Of a stretch of DNA of 64,000 nucleotides, positions 28,101-40,100 are shown in pieces. The stretch covers positions 14,584,319 through 14,648,318 of the forward strand of contig NC_049994.1 of the NCBI RefSeq assembly GCF_000003815.2, given 5' to 3'. Position 1 is the stretch's first letter. Every line of letters starts with the position of its first letter. Origin of the DNA: Branchiostoma floridae. Its lineage: Eukaryota > Chordata > Leptocardii > Amphioxiformes > Branchiostomatidae. Both the position numbers and the translations under genes were made by a program. The notes below the pieces were generated by a model. The model saw nothing but the letters and a program-made list of their open reading frames with translations. It did not search any database and was not told the origin of the DNA.

Positions 28101-31100
28101 ATGGTAGATGAAGTCTGCCTAATTGCTCTATTAAGTGGATGTTTCTCTTTCCCTAGACTGGCCCACTAGAGCCAAAGCCATTGCCAAGCTGTGGAGGAAG
28201 GTCACTCCAGAGGAGAAGCAGCCCTTCCTCCAGCGCGCCAAGGACAACCGCGCCAAGATGAAGAGCCTGTCCAACAAGGGCCTTCAGCACCTCAGCAACA
28301 ACAGTAACAGCAACACGCCCCCCTCCACACCGACTCCCACACCCCACACACCGCCAATCATGCCCCCGCCCTCGCCGCTCACCCGTCAGCCCAGCGACCC
28401 CAACCTGGGCATGAACCAGGGCCCGAACCTCGGCCTTGTCTCAAGCCCAGGTCACCCGGGAATCGTCGCCAACCAAACCCGACCCGCGATGGGATCAAGC
28501 CCAAGCCACCCTGCCATGGGATCCAGTCCTAGTCATCCAGGCATGGTGTCGAGCCCGAACCATCCCGGTCTGGTCTCTAGTCCCAATCATCACGTCGTTT
28601 GTCCGAATCCTAACCAGATAGCCATGGGCTCCAGTCCCAATCACCCAGCCATGGGGAGTCCCAGCCATCCCCCGATGGGGTCCAGTCCCAACCATCCTGG
28701 AATAGGGGGGAACCAGAACATACCACTTCCAGGTGGGTTAAAGTTTGTTATCTGCTATTGCCTTAATCCGTGGTATGTCGATTGTGTTAATTTGTACCTC
28801 AGAGTCTGTCGTCTTGCCATACGCATAATTCGTACAGGCTGTTTGTTTTGGTGTCTTAATATATATATAATATATGCCCTTATGGGCTGGGTGCATCAAG
28901 AGCAAAATACGTAAATAAAGCTTCCTTCCGTCATTCGTTCATATGGGATGTCCCTTTAGCTCGACTGGTTGCAGCCTTACATTTGAGCTCTTTGTTCAAA
29001 TTAATGCATAACTCAAGAATGGGTGTCCTGTGTTGGAGGAGGTACTTTGTGCATGTTAGAAAGGAAAGGGGTAGCAACTCCTCCCTGTAAGAATATAAAC
29101 ATAAACTTACAGAAACAGCAAGGAAACCTGCTGTCCTATGTGAGACTAGGCACGACAAGGGTTTCACTCATTCACTCACTATGCATTATTTGGTCATACT
29201 GCTGCTGGGATCCCTTACGCAGGGGTAGGCAGCAGTTGGCTAGTCTTCACACCGCGCTTCCATGCGGCTCTGTCCAGTGGGTCAACCCCTGTTAGACCGC
29301 ACACCTTGAACGAACAAATGAACAATTTTTCATTCCTTCCTTCCTCAGGTATGTGTGCCAGCCCTACCCAGCCTGGTCTCCCACCAAACATGCCACGGAT
29401 GGTTGGTAGCCCCGGCATGGTGAGGATGGGCCCCAGTGCAGGTCAGTTTGTTTGTTTGTTTTATTTGGCCTACCGTGGACCCAATGGCAGGAGCAGTCTA
29501 CCACCATACATACACATAGCCCCAACGCTAGCTTCCTAAAAATGCATTTTGTACCAAGTATGTGTAAAATTATAGTGTAAACTGTATCTTTGTTGCATAT
29601 TTTGTCTAACCCTTATGAAATCGACCTGCAGGCTTCTTAATGAATACAAGTTCAAACAATATCACATGTTGTATCTCAAACTCAAAGGTCGTACGCTGAC
29701 TGAACAGCAGCAGAGGCTACAGAAGGAACAGCGTCAGGCCTGGGAGGCGGAGCAGGAGCAGAAGTGGAAACAGCTGCAGCAGATGAGGGCACAGCAGCAG
29801 AAACAGCAGCAACAGCTGCTGGCAGAGGCCACCAAGTCGGAATCAGGTACACGTCTCTCCTTAGACACTCATTTCTTGATATAGGGTCATGTAAATGATA
29901 ATAGAAGTGGAAACAGCTGCAGCAGATGAGGGCACAGCAGCAGAAACAGCAGCAAAAGCTGCCGGCAGAGGCAACCAAGTCGGAATCAGGTACACGTCTC
30001 TCTTTGGGTAATCATGTCTAAAAGTATTAGAATAACAGTTTCTTTGTGGAGAGAAATGTTGTAAGCCAGGGACTCTCCCCTTCCTTTCTCAACACTAGGT
30101 CTTTCCATGTTTAACAGTGCACATATCTTGAAAGCATGAATTCCTACTTCTTGAAAGAGACATCATAAGTAAAGAACAAAGGACAAGGTAGATAGAGAAC
30201 CACAGACCAATGCTATGTGCTGCTTTGGAAAACTAAAACTGTCTAGTGTAAAAAGATCACTATGGACAGCATTCTTTAGACTGTCTAAGGCACCATCAAG
30301 ATGTATTTACATTGGCCATATGGTCACTTGTACACATTATGACTATTTTTGATGCAATGCCAGAGTCAGAATCTCACCGGTCCCTCTTACTTACAGCAGA
30401 ACTCCGCGAGAACAAGAAGAAAAGACTGGAGGAGGAAAGCCCGGAGAAGTCCGGACCCAACAACGGCACCCCTACCAGCCAATCAGAATCCAGCATGATG
30501 CCCCCGCCTCCGCTGCCTCCGACCTCTGACTCCTTACCACCCTCCAGTATGGCCCAGGACTCGTTTGCGGCCCCACATCCACCGCAGGCAGACTCGACTG
30601 ACCCCTTCGTTGCACCTAAGGCACCTGCGCCGCGAGCAAGGTCCCTGTCACTGACGAGCCAATCGGATGATCCGTACGCTCGCATGCCGGGTACACCACG
30701 GCCATCGCCGCAAGACCCGTACGCGGTACAGCCGGGAACCCCTCGACCGAGGTCCAACTCCGATCCCTTCGTGTCGAGGCCTCCGCCCGAGGATCCTTAC
30801 TCCCACATGCCTGGTACTCCGCGGCCCGCACCACCAACAATGTCCGACGACCCTTACGCAAAAATGCCGGGTACACCGCGACCAGGAACCGGGAATCGGG
30901 ACCCCTTCCAGCGACCTCCATTACAAAGGTCCCTCAGCGACGATCCCTATGCTAAGATGCCGGGGACCCCAAGACCAGGCCCGCAAGCCAACCCGTTCGT
31001 ACGTCCATCCATGCCTGTACGGAGGGCATCGGCGGATGACCAGTTCTCACAGATGGCCCAGCGACCTCAGCTGCCCGCTGATGACCCATATGCCTCCATG

Positions 31101-34100
31101 CCTGGCACACCCAGGCCCCCACCCCAGAATGACCCCTTCATCCCACCCATGTCACAACCCAGTGGTGACCCATACCAACCCACTCCTGTACAGGATGACC
31201 CATATGCTAAAATGCCAGGCACACCCCGCCCTGGTCCAAGCAGGGATCCCTTCAAAATGCCGGCGGCTCCAAGACCACCCGGTCAGCAAGACCCGCTCAT
31301 GCCGCCACCTGGGCGTCCACCATTCTCCCAAGCATCACGACCAGTCGGCCCATCTGGGCCCTTCCCCAAACCAACCCTCCCTGACAACGACCCATACGCG
31401 CAGCAGCCCGGCACCCCAAGGCCGACCCAGGACAGCGACCCCTTCAACCCGGGTCCTCCGCAGAACACACCCTTCCCACCCAGGATGGTCGGCCCACAGG
31501 ACCCGTTCGGCCCCAGACCGGGCGGGATGATGTCCCCACGGCAACAGGGACCATGGCAACAGCAGGGCGGAGCCCCCTTCCCGCAGAACGCCCCACCGTT
31601 CGACCGTAACCCTGGCGGTATGGTCCAGCCCCGACCTGTGATGGAGAGAAGGTACCACCTGTCACAGCAGGGGAGGGTGTTCGCTGAGGGGATGCAGGGA
31701 CAGGGACCAGGGCCCGTCATGCCGGCGGACTCGCAGCACGCACTGAAACAGCAGATGGGCATGATGGGGGGAAACAACCAGAGCGCCATGCAGGTGGGTT
31801 ACTGTAGATTCAGTTAGTTTTGTGGGGACATGTTTTCGAGACAGAAGAGGAAAAGGGATTTTCTCAGCATTTGAAGTTTTTGGTTACAGTACTTTGTGAT
31901 ACAATCAGACATGGTAATTGGAAAACGTGGTTGCAGTGTCATGAATTTCCAGTAGAAAGGCCACCAGGAAAATGAAACCACATGTCAAAATTTTCAATAC
32001 TAAGGTCTTACAGCTAGGAGTCCTTTCTTTACAAACTTGTAAGATAGAGTCACACAATTCTGTCCGTGATGGTTAGATATTAGAGTGAACTTTTATTAGT
32101 TTCCCCTTCTATTTTCCAAGTATTTTTCACAGAAATAGTATTTTGAAGGAAAACTAAGAAATGATGTAATGTTGACAATCTTTATTCTGGTACAGAGCAT
32201 GATTGAGAAACGCCAGCAAATCCGAGAACTGCTGAGACAACAGCAGGAGCGACGCAGGCAACGCCAGCAGATGGAGCAAGTCAAGGTAGGGTCATAGTTG
32301 AAAGTTCATCAAGTTAACCTGTGCTTCTCATCACAACAAATTGGACTCACCCATTCAACTAACCCATTTGTTAGCAAGGAATGAAGTTGGACAGTTGAAT
32401 ATGTAGTAATTGTGATGATTAAAAAGCTTTATAAATTTTCAATGTAATTGATTTGTACTTTTCCCTGGTGTCTACAGGAGGAACAGTTTGGTGCACAGAT
32501 CCCGTTGAGACACTGGTCACCAGAGGACTCCCAGGGGCCGCCTCCCCCCTACGCAGGGCCACACGGACCCACCAGCACTGCCAGCAACATGCTACCCGAG
32601 TCATGGCCACCACAGAACTTCCCTGGAGACAGGCCTCCCCAACCAGGCGACATGCACGAACCCTTCCCGCCGGGACAGAGGCCTCCCTTTATGACGGGAG
32701 AGGAGCGGATGCGACCGCCCTTCCTTCCCCGCGGGCAGATGTTCATGAACCCGAGGATGCAGGCGCAGTTTGGTGGCGACAACAGGCCGGACGGCGGTCA
32801 GATGCAGTTCCCACGAGGGCCCGGCCCGAACTTCCCCGGCCAACAGCCGGGCGACGACATGCAGGCAAACATCCCGCTCCAGCTGAGGCACCCGCGAGGT
32901 CCGTTCCCCCAAGGCCCCCGAGGTCAGCAATACATCGAGCTAAAAAGGCCTGATGAGGGCCCGGTGCCGGGCGGCATGATGGGGGAAAGGCCCCGTAACC
33001 CTTACATCCAGATCGTCCAGGAGAGGCTGCAGCAGCGCAACCTGATGATGCAGCAAAACCAGCAGAGGATGATGGGACCCCAGCCTAGGCTCCAGCACCC
33101 TCCCCCGGGCATGCAGCCTCCGACCTCCATGGAGCCCTTCGTTGATCCACTCGGACGGCAGAGCCAAATGGCGGAAAACCAGGCCAAGTTTCCGTTCGAA
33201 AACAACGGGGTGCCAAGCGGCTTGAACCAGATGGGCCCTCGTCCGTTCCATCCGGGACCGCCCCACCCTCCTTTCACCTCCGCATCGCAGCAGCCGTTTC
33301 CCAGCATGCCAGGCAGAGCCCCTGAGAACCAGGGCATGAACCCCCAACAACAAGAACAGCAGCAGCAACAACAGCAACAACAGAGTAGCCAGCCGCCTCC
33401 AACTGGGGATGAGACAAACTTAGATCCATCGCATGACGACCTTCAAGATGCAAACATCGATGACGAGCTCTTCCTTGGCGGAGACGACTTTGACATCTTA
33501 CAATATGCTGACCCTGAACTGGATAAGCAGCAGATGTTCAATGATATCATGGGTGACCCCAGGGAGGATCAGAAGAAGGAGAAACAGCCTGAAGAGAAAA
33601 AGCAGGGGGAGGTGGACAGTAAGATGGAACAGCCTGGTGCAAGTGGTAGCAGTGACCAAACTACTGGAAACCAGTTCACTCCAAAGAATGGCGCAAGTCC
33701 TGAACAGAAGGACACAGGATCAAACAATGCAACAAAAGAAAACTCCCCTGCAAGTGAAGCAGACAAAGTAAAAGACGAAATAAAAGCAGAGACGGACCCA
33801 ACAACTGGAGGAGAGGATTCTGGGAAGCAAGAGGGAGAGGTACAGGGTGCTGCAGGGAATGCTGGGACAGAGGGCCAACAGAACCAGGGTGAACCCAAGT
33901 CAGCAGAACCCAGTCAGCAGGGAGATGGTCTGAAACAAGAGAGTCCAGGGGACACTGCAGAAGGCAAATCAGTGTCTGGGGAAAGCCCAAAGACTGGAGA
34001 GCAACAGCAAGCCTCCTCAACGCAACAACAGTCTCTTGAGAAAGACCCCAGTGTCTCAGAATCAGGTATTGTTCTCGAAGGGGTTACAAAAGAAGAGCCT

Positions 34101-37100
34101 ACCGTTGCTTCTTCCTGTAACGTTACCACCGCCACGAGTAGTATACCAGGTCCCAGTGCAGAACTCCAGAATGTGGGGGTTACATCGTCTGCGGTTGTCC
34201 AGCCACCCAGCTGTCTACAGACAAGTATGGCGCAACAGGGTGGCCCACCTCTGACATCAGCTGCAGGTACTAGTATGCAGACTGGCCTAGGGGGCGCTCC
34301 AGTGTCCATCGGCATGCCGACACCCAGTAGTCAAGGGCTCATCCAACCCACTGCAGGACAGCTACAAGGTATTAAAAAAACTAATATGTTTTCATGTATG
34401 TCAGACTTAATCCTTAACTTATTGAGGAAAGGCATTTTGCAGGAAAGGGAATATCTTGTCCAAATTGACCAAGATTTGTGTTTGTATTAACTACAATATG
34501 GCGTTCCCACTATAGGTTTTAGAATGGTCTCAAAGTTGGAAAAACACAGCAGAAAAGTCCCAATAAGTCTCCTGGCTCTAAAAGAATATTTCCCATCTGT
34601 GTTCTCTTGATTCCAATGTGAAAGTTATTTTTCCCTGTCATTTGCTTTACTTTTGAGAAATAGTAAAAGTGATTTCCCCCATGCCTGAGGTAGAGTAAAA
34701 GTGCCCCTCCCTCCCCTCTCATGTGTTCTACGCTTGAGGAAGGAATGAATGTTGGCTGTTGCTGGAGGATAAGATAATTCATGTAGCATAGTTGGTCAAG
34801 TAAAAGTGCTTAAGGTAGAATAAAAGTGTTCCCTGACACCCCTTCCCTCTCAGCAGGTGCTCTTCGCTGGAGGAAGGAACGTCGGCTGTTAATCAAGGAA
34901 AAGAAAGACTCCAGCATTTTTCAGACTTGTTATTGTGTAGATGGTAAAGTGAAAGTGTATTCCCCCCGCAGCAGGTGCTCTTCGCTTGAGGAAGGAACGT
35001 CGGCTGTTGCTCGAAGAAAAGACACCAGTAAAATTAAAGCACTTACCAACAAGCTTTCAACCAGTCTTCCTATCCTTTCCAAGCAACTTTGACCCTTTGC
35101 TGACATCACACTTCCAATCTGGATGTGTGACCTAGGCTTTGGGCCATTGCATCTTGAAAAGGATCAGCGGACTGATCGAAAGCTTTTGATTTTGTGTACG
35201 GTTATAAAGTGTTAAATTGCATTCATAATAGTGTAGTTGTTGGTAAAATGAAAGTATTCCCCCCTCAGTAGGTGCTCTCCGCTTGAGGAAGGAAAGTTAG
35301 CTGTTGTCTGAAGAAAAGACACCTGTCCAGCACTTATTTAAAGTCAAAATTGATGTATTGTAGTTGTTGATGAAATGAAAGTGTTTTCCCCCTTAGCAGG
35401 TGCTCTTCACTTGAGGAAGGAACGTCGGCTGCTGCTCGAGGAACAGCCGCTGCTGCTGGAAGACTTGCTGGAACAGGAAAGGCGGGAACAGGAACAGCAG
35501 AGGCAGCAGCATCAACAGCAACAGGTAACAGCACCTGATGACACAAAGGTTAGAACAAACCATGGGGTTTGACCTGATATGACCTCTCTATTGCTGACCT
35601 CTACATGCTAAGTCTACCTTCTGAAATTCATTGACATGATTTAACAATGAAAGTTAGCAACATGTGCTCACATACAATGAGGGAGACAGAAAAACAAATC
35701 TTTAACAGCAGAGGCAGCAGCATCAACAGCAACAGGTAACAGCACCTGCTGACACAAAGGTTAGGACAGAGAATGGGGTTTGACCTGATATGACCTCTCT
35801 ATTGCTGACCTTCTCCATTCTACATCTGCCGTTAGATACCAAATTCGGTTACAAGGTCCCGCATTATTATTCTACAACTTTGAGCCGTAAAGATGTTATT
35901 CGCTCGTCCATTCTCTGGAGAAAAACAGCTAACAACATGGTACTATAGCCGAGTAGAGAGAAGGTTTCAAAAATGGTTTGTTGTCTGTTTTTCTAGTCTG
36001 GAAAAATGCTTGCTAGGAGCATATTGCATATAAAACAAATACCAACGAAAGAATGTAGCTGATACAAGAAATTCTCTAATAATAATCTTGTATGCTGTTT
36101 GGTGCCAAATTTGTATTGGTTATGGGGTTAGGTATGAAGGAAAGGTAAATGAGGAAATCTTGCATCACATATTCAGAGTCAAGTACATTTGCATTCATCT
36201 AGATTTACTTGTCATAAGTGAAGCAGTCATGGTAGGGAACACTGACTTCTCTCAATCTCTTCTATTGCACACTCTCTTGCACGATTATTAATTAAGTTTG
36301 CATATTTTATATTGCTGCTGTAGTCGTATTTGGTTTGAGGCCATTGTTTTAAGTAGTGACACCGCTGTACGTCTATCCTTGATTTTGTTTCAGGGCTCGA
36401 AATTCATTTTAAGGATTGGGTGCACCACAAAGTTTTTGGGTGTACCACATAAAATAAAGTACAATGTCAGAAAAACCTAATTTCAATGATTAACCAAAGT
36501 TTCAACTTCAAATTGTTAAAAACTACTATGACAGACATTTTATAATCTTTCTAAAGCTGTATGATGTATACTCCATTCTTTAAAATCATTGGTACTCAAA
36601 GGCACTACTGCTCAGGGGTAACTCTGCAATGTTGATTTGATGAATAAAGATTGAAAGATACTACTATTCTTTGACATCTTTATATGCGTAAACCCACAAA
36701 AATATTTGGGTGCACCCACAGAAAAAAATTGGGTGCACAGCTCCAGTTTTGGGTGCACCAATAATAAGGTGTCTAATTTCAATGAACCAAAGTTCCAACT
36801 TCAAATTCTTAAACAATTACTATGAGAGATATTTTACAATCTTTCTAAAGCTTGGATGTCAAGAATATGGTGTGTACTAGTAGTATACTTGAGATATCTT
36901 TACATGTGTAAACATACAAAAACATTTGGGTGCACAGCTCCAATTTCGGGCATATGGTGTATACTAGTATACTTCGATATCTTTACCTGCGTAAACAAAA
37001 AAAAATATTTGGGTGCACCCACAGAAGAAAATGGTGGGTGCACGAAGGTGCACAGCCACCCAGTATTTCGAGCCCTGTTGATGTATGTAAATGGTTTTGT

Positions 37101-40100
37101 TTTCTAGCCGGGGACATGGCCGCCCCAGCAGACCGCCCCTGTTTCCGAACCGCCTCCTCCGATTCAGACTCAGTCTCCCACGCCTCAGGCCGCCTCCGCG
37201 CCGCCTCCGAACCAACCTCGATCAATAGTCAGTATCTCTCGTACTATCTCTCATTTGTTGGTTTGTTTGGTTTGCTGTGAATCTCTTGCATTGGTCCATC
37301 AATTAATTAATTACACTATCTCTCATTTGTTTGGTTTGCTGTGAATGTCTTGGATTGGTTTTGAAAGTTTGATCAATTGTCGTTGTTCATTGCACTATCT
37401 CTCATTTGTTTGGTTTGCTGTGAAACCTTCTGATTTGTATGGCATGTTCACCTTTCTTGCTTGCACGCACAGTTGCCCGTTTGTGTTTACTATGCCTTTC
37501 CTGTACTGCCCGGTATGTATGATTAAAAAAAGACTTAACAGACTTAAACATCAGAACACTGATTATTTTTGCAACAAAAGTGTTTTGGCTGTACCTGTAT
37601 TATCCATATGTCAATGTTTTACATCTATACAAGTATTGGAGCTTGATCTGAAATATGTACAGACTTACTGATCAAAATTTAACAGGAAGGGTTAATTTTT
37701 CCCAAATCTTTGCAAATTTTCTTTCTTTATACTGTCAAAGAATGACGCACTGAATGAAGTTTGACTCAAAATTCTGTCAGACACATACATTGTATCTTTG
37801 ATTTGGCTCAAAAAGATGAGGGCTTAATCATTTCAGGAAAGGTGATAGTTTATTATGCTTCATATGTTTTCTTTAACCTTTGTAGTTTGTTGTTGTTTCT
37901 ATTCCTCTGTATACCTTTTTCCTGGAATGAAAATTTCATTTAATGCTTATTGACCATAAACGTAACATCGTAAACCATAACAGCTTGCCGTCTAATCTTG
38001 TTTGTATTTTTGTTTCACCCACCTTCAAGTTTACTTCATTAATATGACGTTACTTTCAGTTCCAGGGAGAACAGACTTGTTATATGTTGCAAAGAAGATT
38101 TTAATGATGGACAGAATGCTTAAATCTATTTTTTGTCATGGCCACAAACTTCACAAAGCTTTGACCCTTTTATATCATTCCATCTCGATTCTCCTCTCCT
38201 TGTGAACCGGGGTTGTAGCCAGCCTGAAGTCATTTTCAGTCCCCTTGATTTTGAATGGGAATCCTATCGAGCACCGAAGGCATGGCGTGACGTTGCACGT
38301 CATTTCTAGGGGGTCTTGGTCCCAGAAAATTTTTAAATCAAGACCCTGTGAAACACTATTTCCTGCATTTTGAGGTGCAAATTTTGCTTGTAGACTAAGA
38401 TGTTCAATGGCATCTGTTTGGTGAAGAAGAACACATGGGTTTCAGTTTTTTTATATCTTTACATATCAATATTTGTCTGTCCAGGGGACGGAACGGGGAA
38501 TTTTTTTTCAGTCCCCAGCTGCAAAATTCCTTCAAAGGACTGAAGGACAGGTGCTGGCTACAACACTGTTGTGAACCCAGAACTTTTTTCTTTCACACTA
38601 TATTCCCTCATTCCTCAGGAGCACAGAGCCAAAGCTGCACAATGACAAATGCCATAATCTTATAATTAAAGGAAACAAGAAGAAACGTCATAACTTTGCC
38701 CATTCTAAATGGCTACTAACAATCACCGTAGACCCATGCTACACTGCCCATGTACTACCATTAATCGTGCAATAGTATCAACTTGGGAAAGAAAATGATA
38801 CGAAACCGCTTGTGTCAGTTAATGTTATTAATCCTTTGTTGTTTTTGTCTGCAATAGTTTCTGATTTTTTTTTAATGAGAAAATATCACCTGTTTTCTGT
38901 TTGTCTTTGTCAAAGGTATGTTGGCTTTATCCTTTTTGTTTGATAATCCTCCCAACAACAGCTTTCTAAAGCTAACTCCCAGAAGGTGCTGCTGCGGCAA
39001 AAAAATAAAAAAAGCAAAATCAGGGTTCTCACCAGATTTTTTTTCACAGCGTAGGGGGCATCTTAGTAATAGTAGTGCATCAAATGGCGCAAGCATGAGC
39101 ATTGTAGGGAGGTCTGGGACATCCCTCCCGGAAAATATAAATCTATGACGTACAGACACTATTTCCTGCATTTTGTAGGCCAAATTTTATTGAATAAAGC
39201 CAACTGTTTTGCAGTTTTTTTTTTTGTTTCGAGACAATACAAAAGCCTTCTACATGGTCAAAACACAACGTATGGGTCTAACTCACAGCAAAGGTGAAAC
39301 AGATCACAGCATAGGGGATACAGATCACCTCGTTAAAGCCCCCTACGCTCAACTGGACTAGTGAGAACCCTGCTCAAACTGATTGAGGCAGCCCTTAACC
39401 GTACTCTTGCCCTCTGCCCACAGAAAGAGATGATGCTTCAGTTTGGGCAGGGCGGGCCCGCCTCGCTCTTCAGAAACTTTGATACGGACAAAATGTCCCA
39501 AATGTCTGACCCCATCGCCAAGGCCAAGGCACGGGTCCTGATGAAAATAAGCCAGGTATCATACGTTGCTTTCAACCTTTTGTTTCTATAATTTCCGGTT
39601 ATTGCATGCCCTCGTTACCATGACAACATCATTAATGGGCAACGGAAACGTTCTCTTGTCCTATATCTTATCGCTTATCTTGTTTCACTTATTCATAACT
39701 TGTATCCCTTCAGTAGAGCTCTTATACCTTCTGCCACATAGTTTATATACCACAAGCAGATTTAAACTCCTGTTACAACACTACACGGCAGGGGTCGAAG
39801 GTGATACCAGGCCAAAGGTCGACTAACAGGTTACTATGGCAACGGTTGCTAGGGCTGGTAATGAGGACTAACACACTATAAGGTGGGGGTAGGTTTAGGG
39901 AGAGAAGACAACGGCGATGTAACGTGGGTCCCTTTTTTGTTGGTTTCTGTCACAAAGGTGGTTCAGCAGATACAAGGCAGTGGTCCTCACGCGCAGATGC
40001 TGCAGGCTATGAACACCATGCACCACCTGCAGCAGCAGCAACAGGGGGGAGGGGGGCAGCAGCCGCAGCAGCTACAGCCCGGCATCCGTCCACCCTTCCT

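Larger units (their letters stand above)
37426..39423. other. Remainder of intron 36
   Basis: AT-rich with no supported coding exon. It holds two TIR elements (38211-38564 and 39021-39372), the second ending 51 bp before the exon 37 acceptor. Otherwise nothing recognised. Confidence 0.75.

Noticed and set aside
30667-31530. A 287-codon alternative frame overlapping exon 32
   Set aside because: GC-rich, low-stop shadow of the Pro-rich exon. It lacks the DPYxxxPGTPRP pattern and does not fit the phase chain.
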